NCBI GenBank assembly: GCA_964370845.1
Contig: CAYJLB010000002.1
Coordinates: 30,819 to 94,818 of the forward strand
Direction: 5' to 3'
DNA from: CAYJLB01 sp964370845
Lineage (GTDB): Bacteria > Bacillota > Clostridia > Oscillospirales > Ruminococcaceae
DNA: 64,000 bases
Shown: positions 53,899 to 63,675 of the stretch, in pieces
How the letters are laid out: every line of letters begins with the position of its first letter
How positions within the stretch are numbered: position 1 is the first letter of the stretch
Notes under the pieces: model-generated
What the model saw: the letters and a program-made list of their open reading frames with translations, nothing else
The model's database searches: none
Told to the model about the DNA's origin: nothing
Program-made: the position numbers and the translations under genes

Positions 53899-55518
53899 AT
53901 GATTATTTTACAAGGAACAGGCGTTTCTAAAGGAATTGCTATTGGTACAATTAATTTTTGCGGACAAAAACCACTTGATATTGAAGCGGTTTCTATTGAA
54001 GATACAGCAAGTGAAGTTACCCGTTTTGAAAGTGCGAGAGCTTTGGCAATTACACAGCTTGGAAAATTAGCAGTTGAAACTGCTGCAAAACTTGGAAAAC
54101 AAAACTCACTATTGTTCGAAATTCATCAAATGATGCTTGAAGATTTAGATTATCACGATACAATTGTTGACTACATAAACGACAATAAATTATGTGCTGA
54201 ATACTCTGTAAACGAGGTTGCTAAACAATTCTCACAAATGTTTGCAGATATGGACGATGAATATATGAAAGCAAGAGCTGTGGACGTTCATGACGTTTCA
54301 AGACGTGTTATTGAAATTTTAATGGGAGTTGAAGCGAAAGACAGTCTTGTTGGAAAACCTTCCGTTTTGGCGGGTGACGATTTTACACCTAGTGAAACTG
54401 CTCAATTCGACCGTGAAAAAGTTCTTGGTATTGCGACTACTCTTGGAAGCAAAAACTCTCATACTGCAATTTTCGCAAGAACTCTTGGAATTCCAGCAGT
54501 TATCGCTCTTGGAGAAAGCCTTGAAGAAAAATATAATGGAGAAGAAGTTATCCTTGACGGCGAAACTGGAGAGGTAATTATTTCCCCTGATGAAGCTACA
54601 TTAGCTGCTAAAAAAGAGAAAAAGAAGAAACTTGACGAAGAAGGAAAACGTTTACTTAAATTTAAAGGCAAAAAAACTGTAACTAAACTTGGACAAGCGG
54701 TTAAATTATATGCAAATATCGGTTCAGTTGCTGATGTTGAAGCAGTTTTAGAAAATGATGCTGAGGGAATTGGCTTATTCAGAAGTGAATTCTTGTACCT
54801 TGAAAGCAACGATTATCCAACTGAAGATGAACAATTCAAAGCTTACAGCGCTGTTGCGAAAAAAATGGGAGATAAAGCTGTAATTATTAGAACTTTGGAT
54901 ATCGGAGCGGACAAACAAGCTGACTATTTCAAACTTCCTCATGAAGAAAATCCAGCAATGGGACTTCGCGCATTGAGAATTTGTTTAACTAGACCAGAAG
55001 TATTTAAAACTCAAATTAAAGCTTTACTTAGAGCGGCAGTTTTTGGAAATATTCAAATTATGCTTCCTATGATTACTTCACTTTGGGAAATTAAAAAAGC
55101 TAAAGAAATTATCGAAGAAGCTAAAAATGAATTATTAGCAGAAAAAGTTGAGTTTAAAGCAGACATTCCTATGGGAATTATGATTGAAACTCCAGCGGCT
55201 GCTGTAATTAGTGATGTTTTAGCAAAAGAAGTAGACTTTTTCAGTGTTGGAACTAACGACTTGACTCAGTATACTTTGGCTGTGGACAGACAAAATGAAA
55301 GCATTGAACAATTCTGTGACATTCACCACGAGGCAATTTTAAGGCTAATTGAAATGGCTGCAAAAAATGCCCACGATAATGGAATTTGGATTGGAATTTG
55401 TGGAGAACTTGGTGCTGACTTAGAGCTTACTGAATTCTTTATGAATATCGGAATTGATGAACTTTCAGTTACTCCATCAGAAGTTTTAGCTGTAAGAGAA
55501 AAAATTAGCTTAGTTTAA
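53899..55518 (+). CDS. ptsI: PTS enzyme I
   Basis: 539 residues, a little shorter than the usual 570. Phosphohistidine site TTLGSKNSHTAIFAR with H188, the PEP-binding GIGLFRSEFLYL, and the catalytic GICGELGAD near the C-terminus. It takes phosphate from PEP and gives it to HPr. Placed with its own HPr, IIA and IICB, it forms a self-contained PTS. GAAAGGA precedes the ATG. Confidence 0.95.
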   Translation: MIILQGTGVSKGIAIGTINFCGQKPLDIEAVSIEDTASEVTRFESARALAITQLGKLAVETAAKLGKQNSLLFEIHQMMLEDLDYHDTIVDYINDNKLCAEYSVNEVAKQFSQMFADMDDEYMKARAVDVHDVSRRVIEILMGVEAKDSLVGKPSVLAGDDFTPSETAQFDREKVLGIATTLGSKNSHTAIFARTLGIPAVIALGESLEEKYNGEEVILDGETGEVIISPDEATLAAKKEKKKKLDEEGKRLLKFKGKKTVTKLGQAVKLYANIGSVADVEAVLENDAEGIGLFRSEFLYLESNDYPTEDEQFKAYSAVAKKMGDKAVIIRTLDIGADKQADYFKLPHEENPAMGLRALRICLTRPEVFKTQIKALLRAAVFGNIQIMLPMITSLWEIKKAKEIIEEAKNELLAEKVEFKADIPMGIMIETPAAAVISDVLAKEVDFFSVGTNDLTQYTLAVDRQNESIEQFCDIHHEAILRLIEMAAKNAHDNGIWIGICGELGADLELTEFFMNIGIDELSVTPSEVLAVREKISLV

Positions 55519-55538
55519 TAGAATCTTAAATTAATCAA

Positions 55539-55581
55539 AAAAGTATAGGTCAATCCTTTAAAAGATTTGACCTATACTTTT
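55539..55581. terminator. Bidirectional terminator
   Basis: AAAAGTATAGGTCAA (55539-55553) pairs with TTGACCTATACTTTT (55567-55581); it lies between ptsI and the convergent ABC permease gene. Confidence 0.9.
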
Positions 55582-55585
55582 ATTT

Positions 55586-58237
55586 TTATTCTATACTTTT
55601 TAAGGACTCAACCATTTGAATTTTCTTCAATTTTCTTGTAACAATAATATTTACTAAAAATGAGAAAACAAAAGTCATAATGGCTGCATATAATAAACTG
55701 CTTAAGGTTATTAATCGCAAAAACATAACAAAATCCATCTCAACAAGTGTTATTATAAACCTGTGTAAAAATGTTCCTAGTATCATTCCAAACAATGCAC
55801 CAAAAAAGGTTAAAAGCATATTTTCTTTGAACATGTATGAATTAACTTCCTTATTTGTAAAACCTAAAACTTTTAATGTTGCAAGTTCCCTTTGACGTTC
55901 GGAAATATTAATATTACTCAAGTTTCCAAGAACGATGAACGCTAAAAGCCCAGCGCTCACAATTATTACAATAACAACAATATTTAATCCATCAATTGTT
56001 TTGGATAAACTATCCACTGCTGACTGGGTTAAATAAAGTGAATTCACACCCTCAAAGTTTCTAATTTCACTTGCAATGTCGCTGTTGTTAAGTAGTAGTA
56101 AAGATGCATTTTCAGCTAATTCCTCACCGAATAAATTGCTATAACATTCCATGGACATTAAGACTTCGTGATTAATATAGTGTTGGAAAATTCCGCCTAT
56201 TTCCACTTGCTTTTCTACATTGTTTTCATTTTCAATTGTAACTAAATCCCCTACTTTTAATTCTAGCAACTCGGATAATTTTTCACTAATTAAAACGTTG
56301 TCATCGCTTAAAAACAATTCATTTCCGTCACGATAATCTTTTACAACCTTTAATTCTTTAAGTTGATCGTCATTTTCATATATTTGTACAGAAGAAACTT
56401 GGCTTAAATCCTTATTTTCTCCCCAAAAATTCCAATTAAAACTAGTGATTAATTCAATTTTTTCCACTTCATTTAAAGCTGATATTTCCTCAGTTAATTC
56501 CGATTTTTTCTCAGTAGAAAGTTCTTCCTCAAAGGAAATAATCCCGTTATAAAGAGTTAAATCATCGTATTGCCTAGTCACAATATCCGATACCGAAACC
56601 CTTATCCCAAATCCCGCCACAAGCAAAGCTGTACAACCAGAAATTCCAATAACTGTCATGAAAAATCGACGTTTATAACGTATTAAATTTCTTGCTGTAA
56701 CTTTTGAAGTAAAGGACATTCTTTTCCATATAAAAGTTATTTTTTCAAGAATTATTTTTTTGCCAAGTTTTGGAGATTTTGGACGTAAAATTTGACTTGT
56801 AACCTCTTTCATTTGACCTCTTGTAACAGAAATTGTAGTCAAAATCATTACAACAATAAAAACTGAATTAGCCAAAATTATATAGTCAATAGGCAGTTCA
56901 TACCGCATTTCAGGAAGGGCATACATAAGCCCCCAGGTGCTGTAAATCACAGGTGGAAACACCATTAAACCAAGGATTGAACCTACAATTCCACCAGAAA
57001 AAGTAGCTATGAAACTGTAAAACAAATATTTGAACGAGCATAAAAATTTGCTGTATCCAAGAGCTCTTAAAATTCCAATTTGCCCTCTTTCCTCGTCCAC
57101 CATTCGAGTCATCGTTGTTAAACAAACTAGAGCTGCTACTAAAAAGAAAAATATTGGAAAAACTGCTGCAATTGCCTCCATTTGTGCAACTGTGTCTTTA
57201 TATTGAACACTTCCGTAATGCATATCACGGTCTAAAACTGTCCATTCCCCTTGCTCTAAACTGTCAATTTCAACTTTTACATCATCTAACTCAGTTTTTG
57301 CTTCATCAAGTTCGGCTTTAACATTTTCAAGTTCAATTTTGTTTTCTTCGGGGACAGTTTGCCCTAACTCCTCTAAGTCAGCAATATTTTGAATATTTTC
57401 TTCATAAGTTGCTAAACCATCATTATATTCAGCTAAACCTTTTTCATATTCAGCCATTGCTTCCTTGAAAATCTCACTACTTCTTCTTGTTTGGAGAATT
57501 AAAACTTCCTGTTCTAAATTTTCTTTAATTGGTTGTAAATATTCAAAATACTCATCAGAAAAGCTGTTATATTCCTTAGCATTTTCAGCTATCAAAAGAG
57601 CATTTGTGTAAATTTCTTCAACAAAAACTTCTTTAGGAAGATATATAAAAGTTGATAAATCTCGATTATCTAAAGTGCTACTTTCTCTTTGTTTATGGAT
57701 AAATTCCGCAGATGTAATCAGCCCAACAACGGTAAATTCTGTAACAGAAATTTGTTCACTCAAATCATTTTCGGGGTGAGTAACTGTAATTTTATCACCA
57801 ATTTCGTAACCATACACCATTTCCTCAGAGATTTCCGCAAGACATTCATTTTCTTTTTGAGGCAAATTCCCCTCTTGCAACGTGAAATTGTTCAAAGTAC
57901 TATTTTCATCATAGGAAAAAAATCGCACAACTTTTTCACTTTCATTTAGCTTTCCAATTCCGTCAAAAAAGTATCTTCCTTCAGCTTTTTCAATACCCTC
58001 TATCTGTGAAAGAGCAAAAATATCTTCTTGGTCAAAGCCATAATTTGAATAAATCTGAAAGTCCATTAAATTGTTTTCATCATAATATAGGTCAACACTT
58101 TCCGCCATAATAGGCGAAGAAGAACTCACTCCAACAAAAAAAGCTATCCCCAAAGCAACTATTGCAAAGAGAGTTAAAAACTTGGAAAAAGTTCGCCTAA
58201 TCGTGCGTACCGCGTCCCTTAAAATTGTTCTATTCAT
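55586..58237 (-). CDS. FtsX-type ABC transporter permease
   Basis: 883 residues. One membrane segment at the N-terminus, a large extracellular domain with a coiled coil (about 265-330), three segments (about 350-450), a second extracellular domain, and three C-terminal segments with NISERQRELATLKVLGFTNKEV, the FtsX/MacB-family block. The two FtsX halves are internally related. Members of this size export lipids, peptides or antimicrobials, or help with bacitracin-type resistance. AGAGG precedes the ATG; 11 bases follow the ATPase gene. Confidence 0.9.
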   Translation of the reverse strand: MNRTILRDAVRTIRRTFSKFLTLFAIVALGIAFFVGVSSSSPIMAESVDLYYDENNLMDFQIYSNYGFDQEDIFALSQIEGIEKAEGRYFFDGIGKLNESEKVVRFFSYDENSTLNNFTLQEGNLPQKENECLAEISEEMVYGYEIGDKITVTHPENDLSEQISVTEFTVVGLITSAEFIHKQRESSTLDNRDLSTFIYLPKEVFVEEIYTNALLIAENAKEYNSFSDEYFEYLQPIKENLEQEVLILQTRRSSEIFKEAMAEYEKGLAEYNDGLATYEENIQNIADLEELGQTVPEENKIELENVKAELDEAKTELDDVKVEIDSLEQGEWTVLDRDMHYGSVQYKDTVAQMEAIAAVFPIFFFLVAALVCLTTMTRMVDEERGQIGILRALGYSKFLCSFKYLFYSFIATFSGGIVGSILGLMVFPPVIYSTWGLMYALPEMRYELPIDYIILANSVFIVVMILTTISVTRGQMKEVTSQILRPKSPKLGKKIILEKITFIWKRMSFTSKVTARNLIRYKRRFFMTVIGISGCTALLVAGFGIRVSVSDIVTRQYDDLTLYNGIISFEEELSTEKKSELTEEISALNEVEKIELITSFNWNFWGENKDLSQVSSVQIYENDDQLKELKVVKDYRDGNELFLSDDNVLISEKLSELLELKVGDLVTIENENNVEKQVEIGGIFQHYINHEVLMSMECYSNLFGEELAENASLLLLNNSDIASEIRNFEGVNSLYLTQSAVDSLSKTIDGLNIVVIVIIVSAGLLAFIVLGNLSNINISERQRELATLKVLGFTNKEVNSYMFKENMLLTFFGALFGMILGTFLHRFIITLVEMDFVMFLRLITLSSLLYAAIMTFVFSFLVNIIVTRKLKKIQMVESLKSIE

Positions 58238-58248
58238 TCAAAACCTCT

Positions 58249-58950
58249 CTACCATTCAATTTCATCAATTGACATAGGATTATCATTTGTTTTAACAGAA
58301 GAAATTTTCCCACTTTTCACCTTTATAACCTTGTCCCCCATAGGACAAAGCGCTAAATTATGGGTTATAACAACGACAGCCATTTGTTGTTCACGGCAAG
58401 TGTCTTGCAGCAGCTTTAGGATTTGCTTTCCAGTGTTATAATCAAGCGCACCTGTAGGCTCGTCACAAAGAAGCAACTTAGGATTTTTTGCCAGTGCCCT
58501 TGCAATCGCCACACGTTGTTGTTCTCCCCCCGATAATTGAGATGGAAAATTATTTTTACGCTCGCTAAGTCCGACTTGGTCAATAGTTTTATCTACATCA
58601 AGTGGATTTTTACATATTTGAGTTGCAAGTTCAATATTTTCCTTTGCAGTCAAGTTTTGCACAAGATTATAAAACTGAAAAACAAAACCAATATCGTGTC
58701 GTCGGTACTGTGTTAAATTTTTATCATTCATAGTTTCAATATGACTTCCATCAACAATAATTTCCCCAGAAGTACAAGTATCCATTCCGCCTAGGAGGTT
58801 TAAAATTGTACTTTTTCCAGCACCCGAAGCACCTGCGATTATAACAAATTCTCCTTGTTTTATTTCAAAATTTACACCATCAACGGCTTTGATTTCCACT
58901 TCACCAACTTTATAAATTTTTCTTACATCATTAAATTTTATATATGCCAA
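58249..58950 (-). CDS. ABC transporter ATP-binding protein (LolD/MacB type)
   Basis: 233 residues, TTG start behind AAAGGA. Walker A GASGAGKST, Q-loop VFQFYNL, signature LSGGEQQR, Walker B LLLCDEPTGALD and the H-loop ITHN are intact. It powers the FtsX-type permease that follows. No adjacent two-component system is present, although many such exporters in Bacillota have one. Confidence 0.94.
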   Translation of the reverse strand: MAYIKFNDVRKIYKVGEVEIKAVDGVNFEIKQGEFVIIAGASGAGKSTILNLLGGMDTCTSGEIIVDGSHIETMNDKNLTQYRRHDIGFVFQFYNLVQNLTAKENIELATQICKNPLDVDKTIDQVGLSERKNNFPSQLSGGEQQRVAIARALAKNPKLLLCDEPTGALDYNTGKQILKLLQDTCREQQMAVVVITHNLALCPMGDKVIKVKSGKISSVKTNDNPMSIDEIEW

Positions 58951-59113
58951 AATAAATTCATTCCTTTCAAAAAAGCCAAAAACACATAACTCTACATCTT
59001 ATTATACCATATTTTCAAGAGAAAATAATACTTTCCATTTGTAAAACTTTCATTATTTTTGTATCAAATTTAACAAAAACGCAATGTAACATTGCCACAA
59101 AACAAAGCAAAAA

Positions 59114-59153
59114 AGGCATGACAAAATACTTTTTTTCAAGCTTTGTCACACCT
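59114..59153 (-). terminator. Terminator after the DUF4317 gene
   Basis: On the minus strand AGGTGTGACAAA pairs with TTTGTCATGCCT (two mismatches) and runs into TTTTTTG. Confidence 0.7.
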
Positions 59154-59163
59154 ATTTTTTTTT

Positions 59164-60309
59164 TTATACAGTTTCTTCAACCTTTGTATGAACGCCGTAA
59201 CCGTTTATTTCCATTCCGTCCTCAATTGGAATTAACAAAAATTTCTTCCCGTTAACAACAGTAGTTTCCACTATTCCGCTGTATTCAGGGTCAATGGAAA
59301 TTTTTACTTGAGGAGTTATAACCTCAAATTTCTTTGTGTCAAGTATGTTCACTGGGTTAAGGCTTGCTCCCTCACCAAATTCTTCCTCACATCTTGTAAC
59401 AAATTTCTCAACTTTTCCTTCCTCAACCCCGCTATTTTCAAGGATTTCTCCTACCGCTTTAACGGAAATATCAAGGATTTCAGGGTCTTTGCTTTCCTTA
59501 TGTTGTTAAACTTTTTCACGGATTTGCTCGTGGACATATTGCACCACGTCAAGGTTGCAATCTTGCTCCAAACTTTCCGTTAAAACGTTGTGGAAAATAT
59601 CTTTTTGCTCATCTGCGGACATTGGAATTTCCGTGTTAAACATTTCAGTTATAAACCTTGAATACGGCAGTTCCGAGCTTTTTGAATAAAGCAAAGAAGT
59701 ATAAATATTCGCCGAACCCTCCTCATATGCTGGGAACATAAACCCAACTTCAGGTGGAGCAACCACTTCTTTAGCTTCAAGCCCGTGGAATTTTCGTTCA
59801 AAGGAATAGCTAAGTTCAGTTTTCCCCTCTTTAACAGGGCAAACAGCACAAATTATGTAGGAAAAAACCTTGTCGGAAGCATCTTCTTGAGCCATATCAT
59901 CTTTACTTTTGTAAATAACATCAAATTTTTCGTGGGTAAGCAAAATTACATAGTTTGCTCCCTCAATTTCAAAGGAATCAATAACTTTTTTGAAAAATTC
60001 TTCCCTCGCCTCAGCATCTTCAAGTTCAGATTTTCTAAGTCTCATTAGCAATCTATGCTCATCACTATCCACAACTTGAGCAGTTGTAAATTCTAAATTA
60101 ACAAGATTTTTGCCTAGAGTTCCCGATAAGGATTTTTTGAACAAACCAAAATATTTTTCTTCATCAAGTTCGGGCATAAAGCCGAAAGTTTCTTCAATTG
60201 TGTAAATAATTTCCTTGCTCACATTGACATAACAGCCATAAATTTTCTTCGCATTACTTTTTTCTTTAGACATTCTTCGGCGAATATCCCCTAAATCTTT
60301 TTTATTCAT
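59164..60309 (-). pseudogene. DUF4317 gene interrupted by one in-frame stop codon
   Basis: The start (MNKKDLGDIRRRMSKEK) and the rest of the first 267 residues are DUF4317. A TAA at 59506-59508 follows REKV, but the same frame continues without a break for another 113 codons (QHKESKDPEILD ... HTKVEETV) with normal protein character, giving the family's usual length of about 380. CAA to TAA at the first base is the simplest explanation. It could be a real null mutation, a strain polymorphism, a base-call error, or read-through. Function of the family is unknown. Confidence 0.88.
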
Positions 60310-60351
60310 AGAAAATTTTTACACTCCTTTAAATTATTTTCTAGCTAAAAA

Positions 60352-60382
60352 GATAGGAAAAACCATAAAGATTTTCCCTATC
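60352..60382 (-). terminator. Terminator after the DHH phosphoesterase gene
   Basis: GATAGGGAAAA and TTTTCCTATC pair (one bulge) on the minus strand and run into TTTTTAG. Confidence 0.72.
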
Positions 60383-60407
60383 AAATTCAACATATTTAAG
60401 TATTAAT

Positions 60408-61325
60408 TTACTTGTTCAACTCAACAATTTCGTCAAGTAATTTTTGTAAATCTTCCTCTTTCATATTCTCATCAAATTGGCAAGTACCAACTTTAGGGTG
60501 ACCACCGCCACCATATTTAAGCATTAATGAACCAACATTAACTTTAGAAGTTCTGTTTAAAACACTGTGTCCAACTGCCGCAGAACAACCAAGTCCCCCA
60601 CGTCCTGATACAATCCAAACTGAAATATTAGCTTCAGGATACATACTGTAAATCATAAAACGGTTTCCAGTATAAATTGTTTCAAGCCCTCTAAGGTCAG
60701 AAATAATTACTTCGTCAATAACTTTTGTGTGAGCTTTAACCATTTCAACAAATTTTTCAGTTTGTTCGTGGTAAAGTTCAGCTCTTTCCTTAACATCAGG
60801 GTCAGCCATAATTTCTTCAATAGTCATTCTATGACAACAGTCAATTAATTTTTCCATTAATTGGTAGTTACTAATTTTAAAATCTCTAAATCTACCAAGA
60901 CCAGTTCTAGGGTCCATAATAAAGCCTAGTAAAACCCAGTCAGTAGGGTTCAAAATTTCTTCTCTTTCAAGTTTTGCAGCATCAACTTTATCAACAGCAA
61001 CAAGCAAATCTTCAAAACCAGGGAAAGCCTGCGCCCCACCATAGTAATCATAAATAACGTGAGCAGCACTATCACAAGGACGTGAGTCACCAACATATTT
61101 GCCTTTAAAAGCGTTTCTTTCTTGTTCACTTGCGTGGTGATCGAACCATAGTCCGCAACCCTCAACATAAGGAACATTTGCCAAACAATCGTCTGGACCT
61201 ACTTCAATTAAACCGTCTTGCAAATCTTTTGGATGAGCAAATTTCCAAGAATCGATAATTCCTTTTTCTTTCAAAAATACAGCACAAGCTAGTCCATCAA
61301 AATCTGAACGTGTAATTAATCTCAT
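60408..61325 (-). CDS. DHH superfamily phosphoesterase
   Basis: 305 residues. DHH domain with RSDFDG (residues 6-11) and WFDHHAS (metal site), and DHHA1 domain with GGGGHPKVGTC at the C-terminus. The family includes NrnA-like oligoribonucleases, cyclic-dinucleotide phosphodiesterases and exopolyphosphatases; this short form, without a GGDEF or PAS part, is not clearly one of them. GAAAGGA precedes the ATG. Single gene. Confidence 0.88.
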   Translation of the reverse strand: MRLITRSDFDGLACAVFLKEKGIIDSWKFAHPKDLQDGLIEVGPDDCLANVPYVEGCGLWFDHHASEQERNAFKGKYVGDSRPCDSAAHVIYDYYGGAQAFPGFEDLLVAVDKVDAAKLEREEILNPTDWVLLGFIMDPRTGLGRFRDFKISNYQLMEKLIDCCHRMTIEEIMADPDVKERAELYHEQTEKFVEMVKAHTKVIDEVIISDLRGLETIYTGNRFMIYSMYPEANISVWIVSGRGGLGCSAAVGHSVLNRTSKVNVGSLMLKYGGGGHPKVGTCQFDENMKEEDLQKLLDEIVELNK

Positions 61326-61435
61326 ATTTTATTGTCCTTTCAAAATATAAATAAAAACATAATTTTCTTCAACTAATATTATAACATACTCACATAAAAA
61401 ATGCAATTATTTTTTGAATAATTTACTATTAAAAA

Positions 61436-62158
61436 TTAAGTATCTTGTTTAGTGTCAGTGATTTGAATTTCACGAAGATTAACACCTTGTGGCAATTCGT
61501 AAGCAAATTTAATTGTTTTTGCAACATCATTTGCAGTGATTGAATTAACTCCAGAAGAATCTTTCCAACCAATGTAATCGTCTTTAATTTTTTCGCTTGT
61601 AGTATGGCTTAGTAATTCAGTTGAAACAGCACCAGGACAAATTCTCATAACTCGCACATTATAAGGTGCAACTTCTTCACGAACAACTTCAGAAATCGCA
61701 GTTACACCAAATTTAGTAGCACAGTAAGCAGCGTGCTTTCCAACAGGTTTTACGCCAGCGATTGAAGAAATATTTATAATAGTACCACATTGTCTTTCTT
61801 TCATATCTTCCATAACAATTTGCATACCGTGTAAAACGCCCATAACGTTTACGTCAAGCATTCTCTTCCATTCTTCGCTATCTTGAGTGTCAATGAAACC
61901 AAGAAGCATAATTCCAGCATTGTTTATAATAAGGTCCGTTTTTCCGTACACAGCCTCAGCTTTTCTAACTGCCTTTTCAAAAGCTTCACGGTCGGTAACA
62001 TCTACTTTTTCGCACATTGTATTTTCAAGACCCAGTTCCTCTAATTTCTCAAGTCTTCTTGCCAAAAGCAATAATGGGTAGCCAGCTTTGTTAAATTCAA
62101 GAGCTAATTCTCTACCAAATCCTGAACTTGCGCCTGTGATTACAACTAATTTTTTCAT
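61436..62158 (-). CDS. Short-chain dehydrogenase/reductase, YdfG-like
   Basis: 240 residues. TGASSGFG nucleotide loop, NNAGI near residue 82, NISSIAG with the catalytic Ser, and YCATK with the catalytic Tyr and Lys. Pattern and RICPGAVSTELLSHTT resemble YdfG/serine 3-dehydrogenase-type SDRs that use NADP(H) on 3-hydroxy acids. Exact substrate unknown. AAAGGAC precedes the ATG. Confidence 0.88.
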   Translation of the reverse strand: MKKLVVITGASSGFGRELALEFNKAGYPLLLLARRLEKLEELGLENTMCEKVDVTDREAFEKAVRKAEAVYGKTDLIINNAGIMLLGFIDTQDSEEWKRMLDVNVMGVLHGMQIVMEDMKERQCGTIINISSIAGVKPVGKHAAYCATKFGVTAISEVVREEVAPYNVRVMRICPGAVSTELLSHTTSEKIKDDYIGWKDSSGVNSITANDVAKTIKFAYELPQGVNLREIQITDTKQDT

Positions 62159-62224
62159 AAGTGTTTCGTCCTTTTCTATTTTATTTTTGTTCGATTGCTA
62201 TTTTATCTGGAATCTTTTCATTAG

Positions 62225-62340
62225 AGTATTTCGACCATTGCGATGGTCGAGGAGGGCTCTGCCCTTCCTACCCGCAAGCCTTTAAAAAGGCTTGACCTAA
62301 ACTTTTAGCTTGTGTAACTTATACTTTTGCTTTCTTTGTT
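62225..62340 (+). repeat. Repeat family 3, copy 2
   Basis: CGACCATTGCGATGGTCGAG hairpin, GGAGGGCTCTG, CTACCCGCAAGCC/GGCTTG hairpin and AACTTTTAGCTTGTGTAACT. Homologous to 37841-37965 with paired differences in the hairpins. Confidence 0.75.
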
Positions 62341-62379
62341 TAATGCAAAATGTAAAAAACTTTGATTTTTACTTTCTTT

Positions 62380-62450
62380 GACCTCGTGGGTAGATATTTT
62401 CCCATTTTACAAGATAAAAACGCGGGCATAACAGCGGGGTTGCCCCGCTT
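62380..62450 (-). repeat. Palindromic repeat family 1 at the end of the phosphofructokinase gene
   Basis: On the minus strand: GCGGGGCAACCCCGC hairpin, TGTTATGCCCGCG, TTTTTATCTTGTAAAA and CTACCCACGAGGTC. The gene's TAA stop touches the hairpin. Confidence 0.87.
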
Positions 62451-63675
62451 AGAAGAGGCGAATGTGATGTGGTACTCCATCACGATATGTAACAGGCACT
62501 TCGCCTTGAATTAACGGTTTCAAATACTCCATTAACTCCTCAGTAACGTTATTTCCTTCCTCATTCATCCACTCAACAGGGATTTTTTTCACCTTGTTTG
62601 CAATATTTTTTATATCAGCAAAATCAAACTCTATCCTATAAGGAGAATTATTGCTCCTCCTTAAAATTGCCATTTTCCCGTTTCCGCCTTTAATAGCAAA
62701 TTCAGTCGCAGCAACTCCAAGCATTCTTGACTCGTATAAATCCACTGCACTTGCAATATGTGAAGCACATCTTTGCATCAAGTTAAGTTCAATACTTCTA
62801 ACTTTACAACCAATTTCTTGGCGAACAACAATTTCCAAATACCTAGCCGCACCAGCTAAAATTTTATGTCCGAACTCGTCAGCTGCACGGTCACCCATAT
62901 CGTTAGAGATATATTCGCCGTCCATTCCACGAATTCCCTCACTAATTGCGACCACAACGTTAGGCTTTTTCTTTAAAACTTCACGAACATCAGCAATAAA
63001 CTTGTCCTTTGACAAAGGAATTTCACATACATAAATTAAGTCAGGCTCGGAATTTCCATGAACTCTCGCCAAAGCGGAAGCCGCAGTAAGCCAGCCCACA
63101 TCTCTCCCCATAACCTCAACAATTGTAACCGCAGGCATATCATAAACCCTGCAATCACAAGCAATTTCAGTGAAAGTAGTAGCAATATATTTTGCCGCCG
63201 ACCCAAATCCAGGACAGTGGTCAGTTTCCGCTAAATCATTGTCAATAGTCTTAGGAGCACCCACAAAAACTATGTCGGAAATATCATTTTTTTGGCAATA
63301 ACCCGACAATTTTGCAATAGTGTCCATAGAATCGTTTCCGCCAATATAAATAAAATAACCAATATTATGCTTTCTTAGGACAGAAATTATTGCTTTGTAC
63401 TCACTCTCATCTTCTTCAAATGGTTTCAATTTTTTTCGACAAGAACCAAGAGCAGAAGCTGGAGTTTGACATAAAAGTTGCAAATTTTCAACACTAGAAA
63501 GTAGGGTGTCAAGTTCCACAAGGTCATCTTTAATTACACCTAAAATTCCGTGTTTTGCCCCAAAAATCTTCCCAATATGGCTGTCAGTAAGTCCTTTTTC
63601 AATAACTCCGCAAAGAGTCGCGTTTATTGCAGCAGAAGGTCCTCCTGATTGAGCAACTAACAAATTTTTTATCAT
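62449..63675 (-). CDS. 6-phosphofructokinase, PPi-dependent type
   Basis: 408 residues from the ATG at 63675 (a longer start at 63687 overlaps GAAAGGA). Motifs: AQSGGPSAAINAT at the start, GGNDSMDT (GGDGS in ATP enzymes, GGDDS in PPi enzymes), PKTIDNDL, and VEVMGRDVGWL. GGNDS and PKTIDND place it in the clostridial long PFK group often annotated as diphosphate-fructose-6-phosphate 1-phosphotransferase. The phosphate donor cannot be fixed by eye. Main glycolytic step in the cytosol. Confidence 0.88.
   Translation of the reverse strand: MIKNLLVAQSGGPSAAINATLCGVIEKGLTDSHIGKIFGAKHGILGVIKDDLVELDTLLSSVENLQLLCQTPASALGSCRKKLKPFEEDESEYKAIISVLRKHNIGYFIYIGGNDSMDTIAKLSGYCQKNDISDIVFVGAPKTIDNDLAETDHCPGFGSAAKYIATTFTEIACDCRVYDMPAVTIVEVMGRDVGWLTAASALARVHGNSEPDLIYVCEIPLSKDKFIADVREVLKKKPNVVVAISEGIRGMDGEYISNDMGDRAADEFGHKILAGAARYLEIVVRQEIGCKVRSIELNLMQRCASHIASAVDLYESRMLGVAATEFAIKGGNGKMAILRRSNNSPYRIEFDFADIKNIANKVKKIPVEWMNEEGNNVTEELMEYLKPLIQGEVPVTYRDGVPHHIRLF

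Noticed and set aside
59506..59508. Recoded stop (pyrrolysine or selenocysteine) in the DUF4317 gene
   Set aside because: The codon is TAA, which neither system uses, and no SECIS-like hairpin was seen directly after it.
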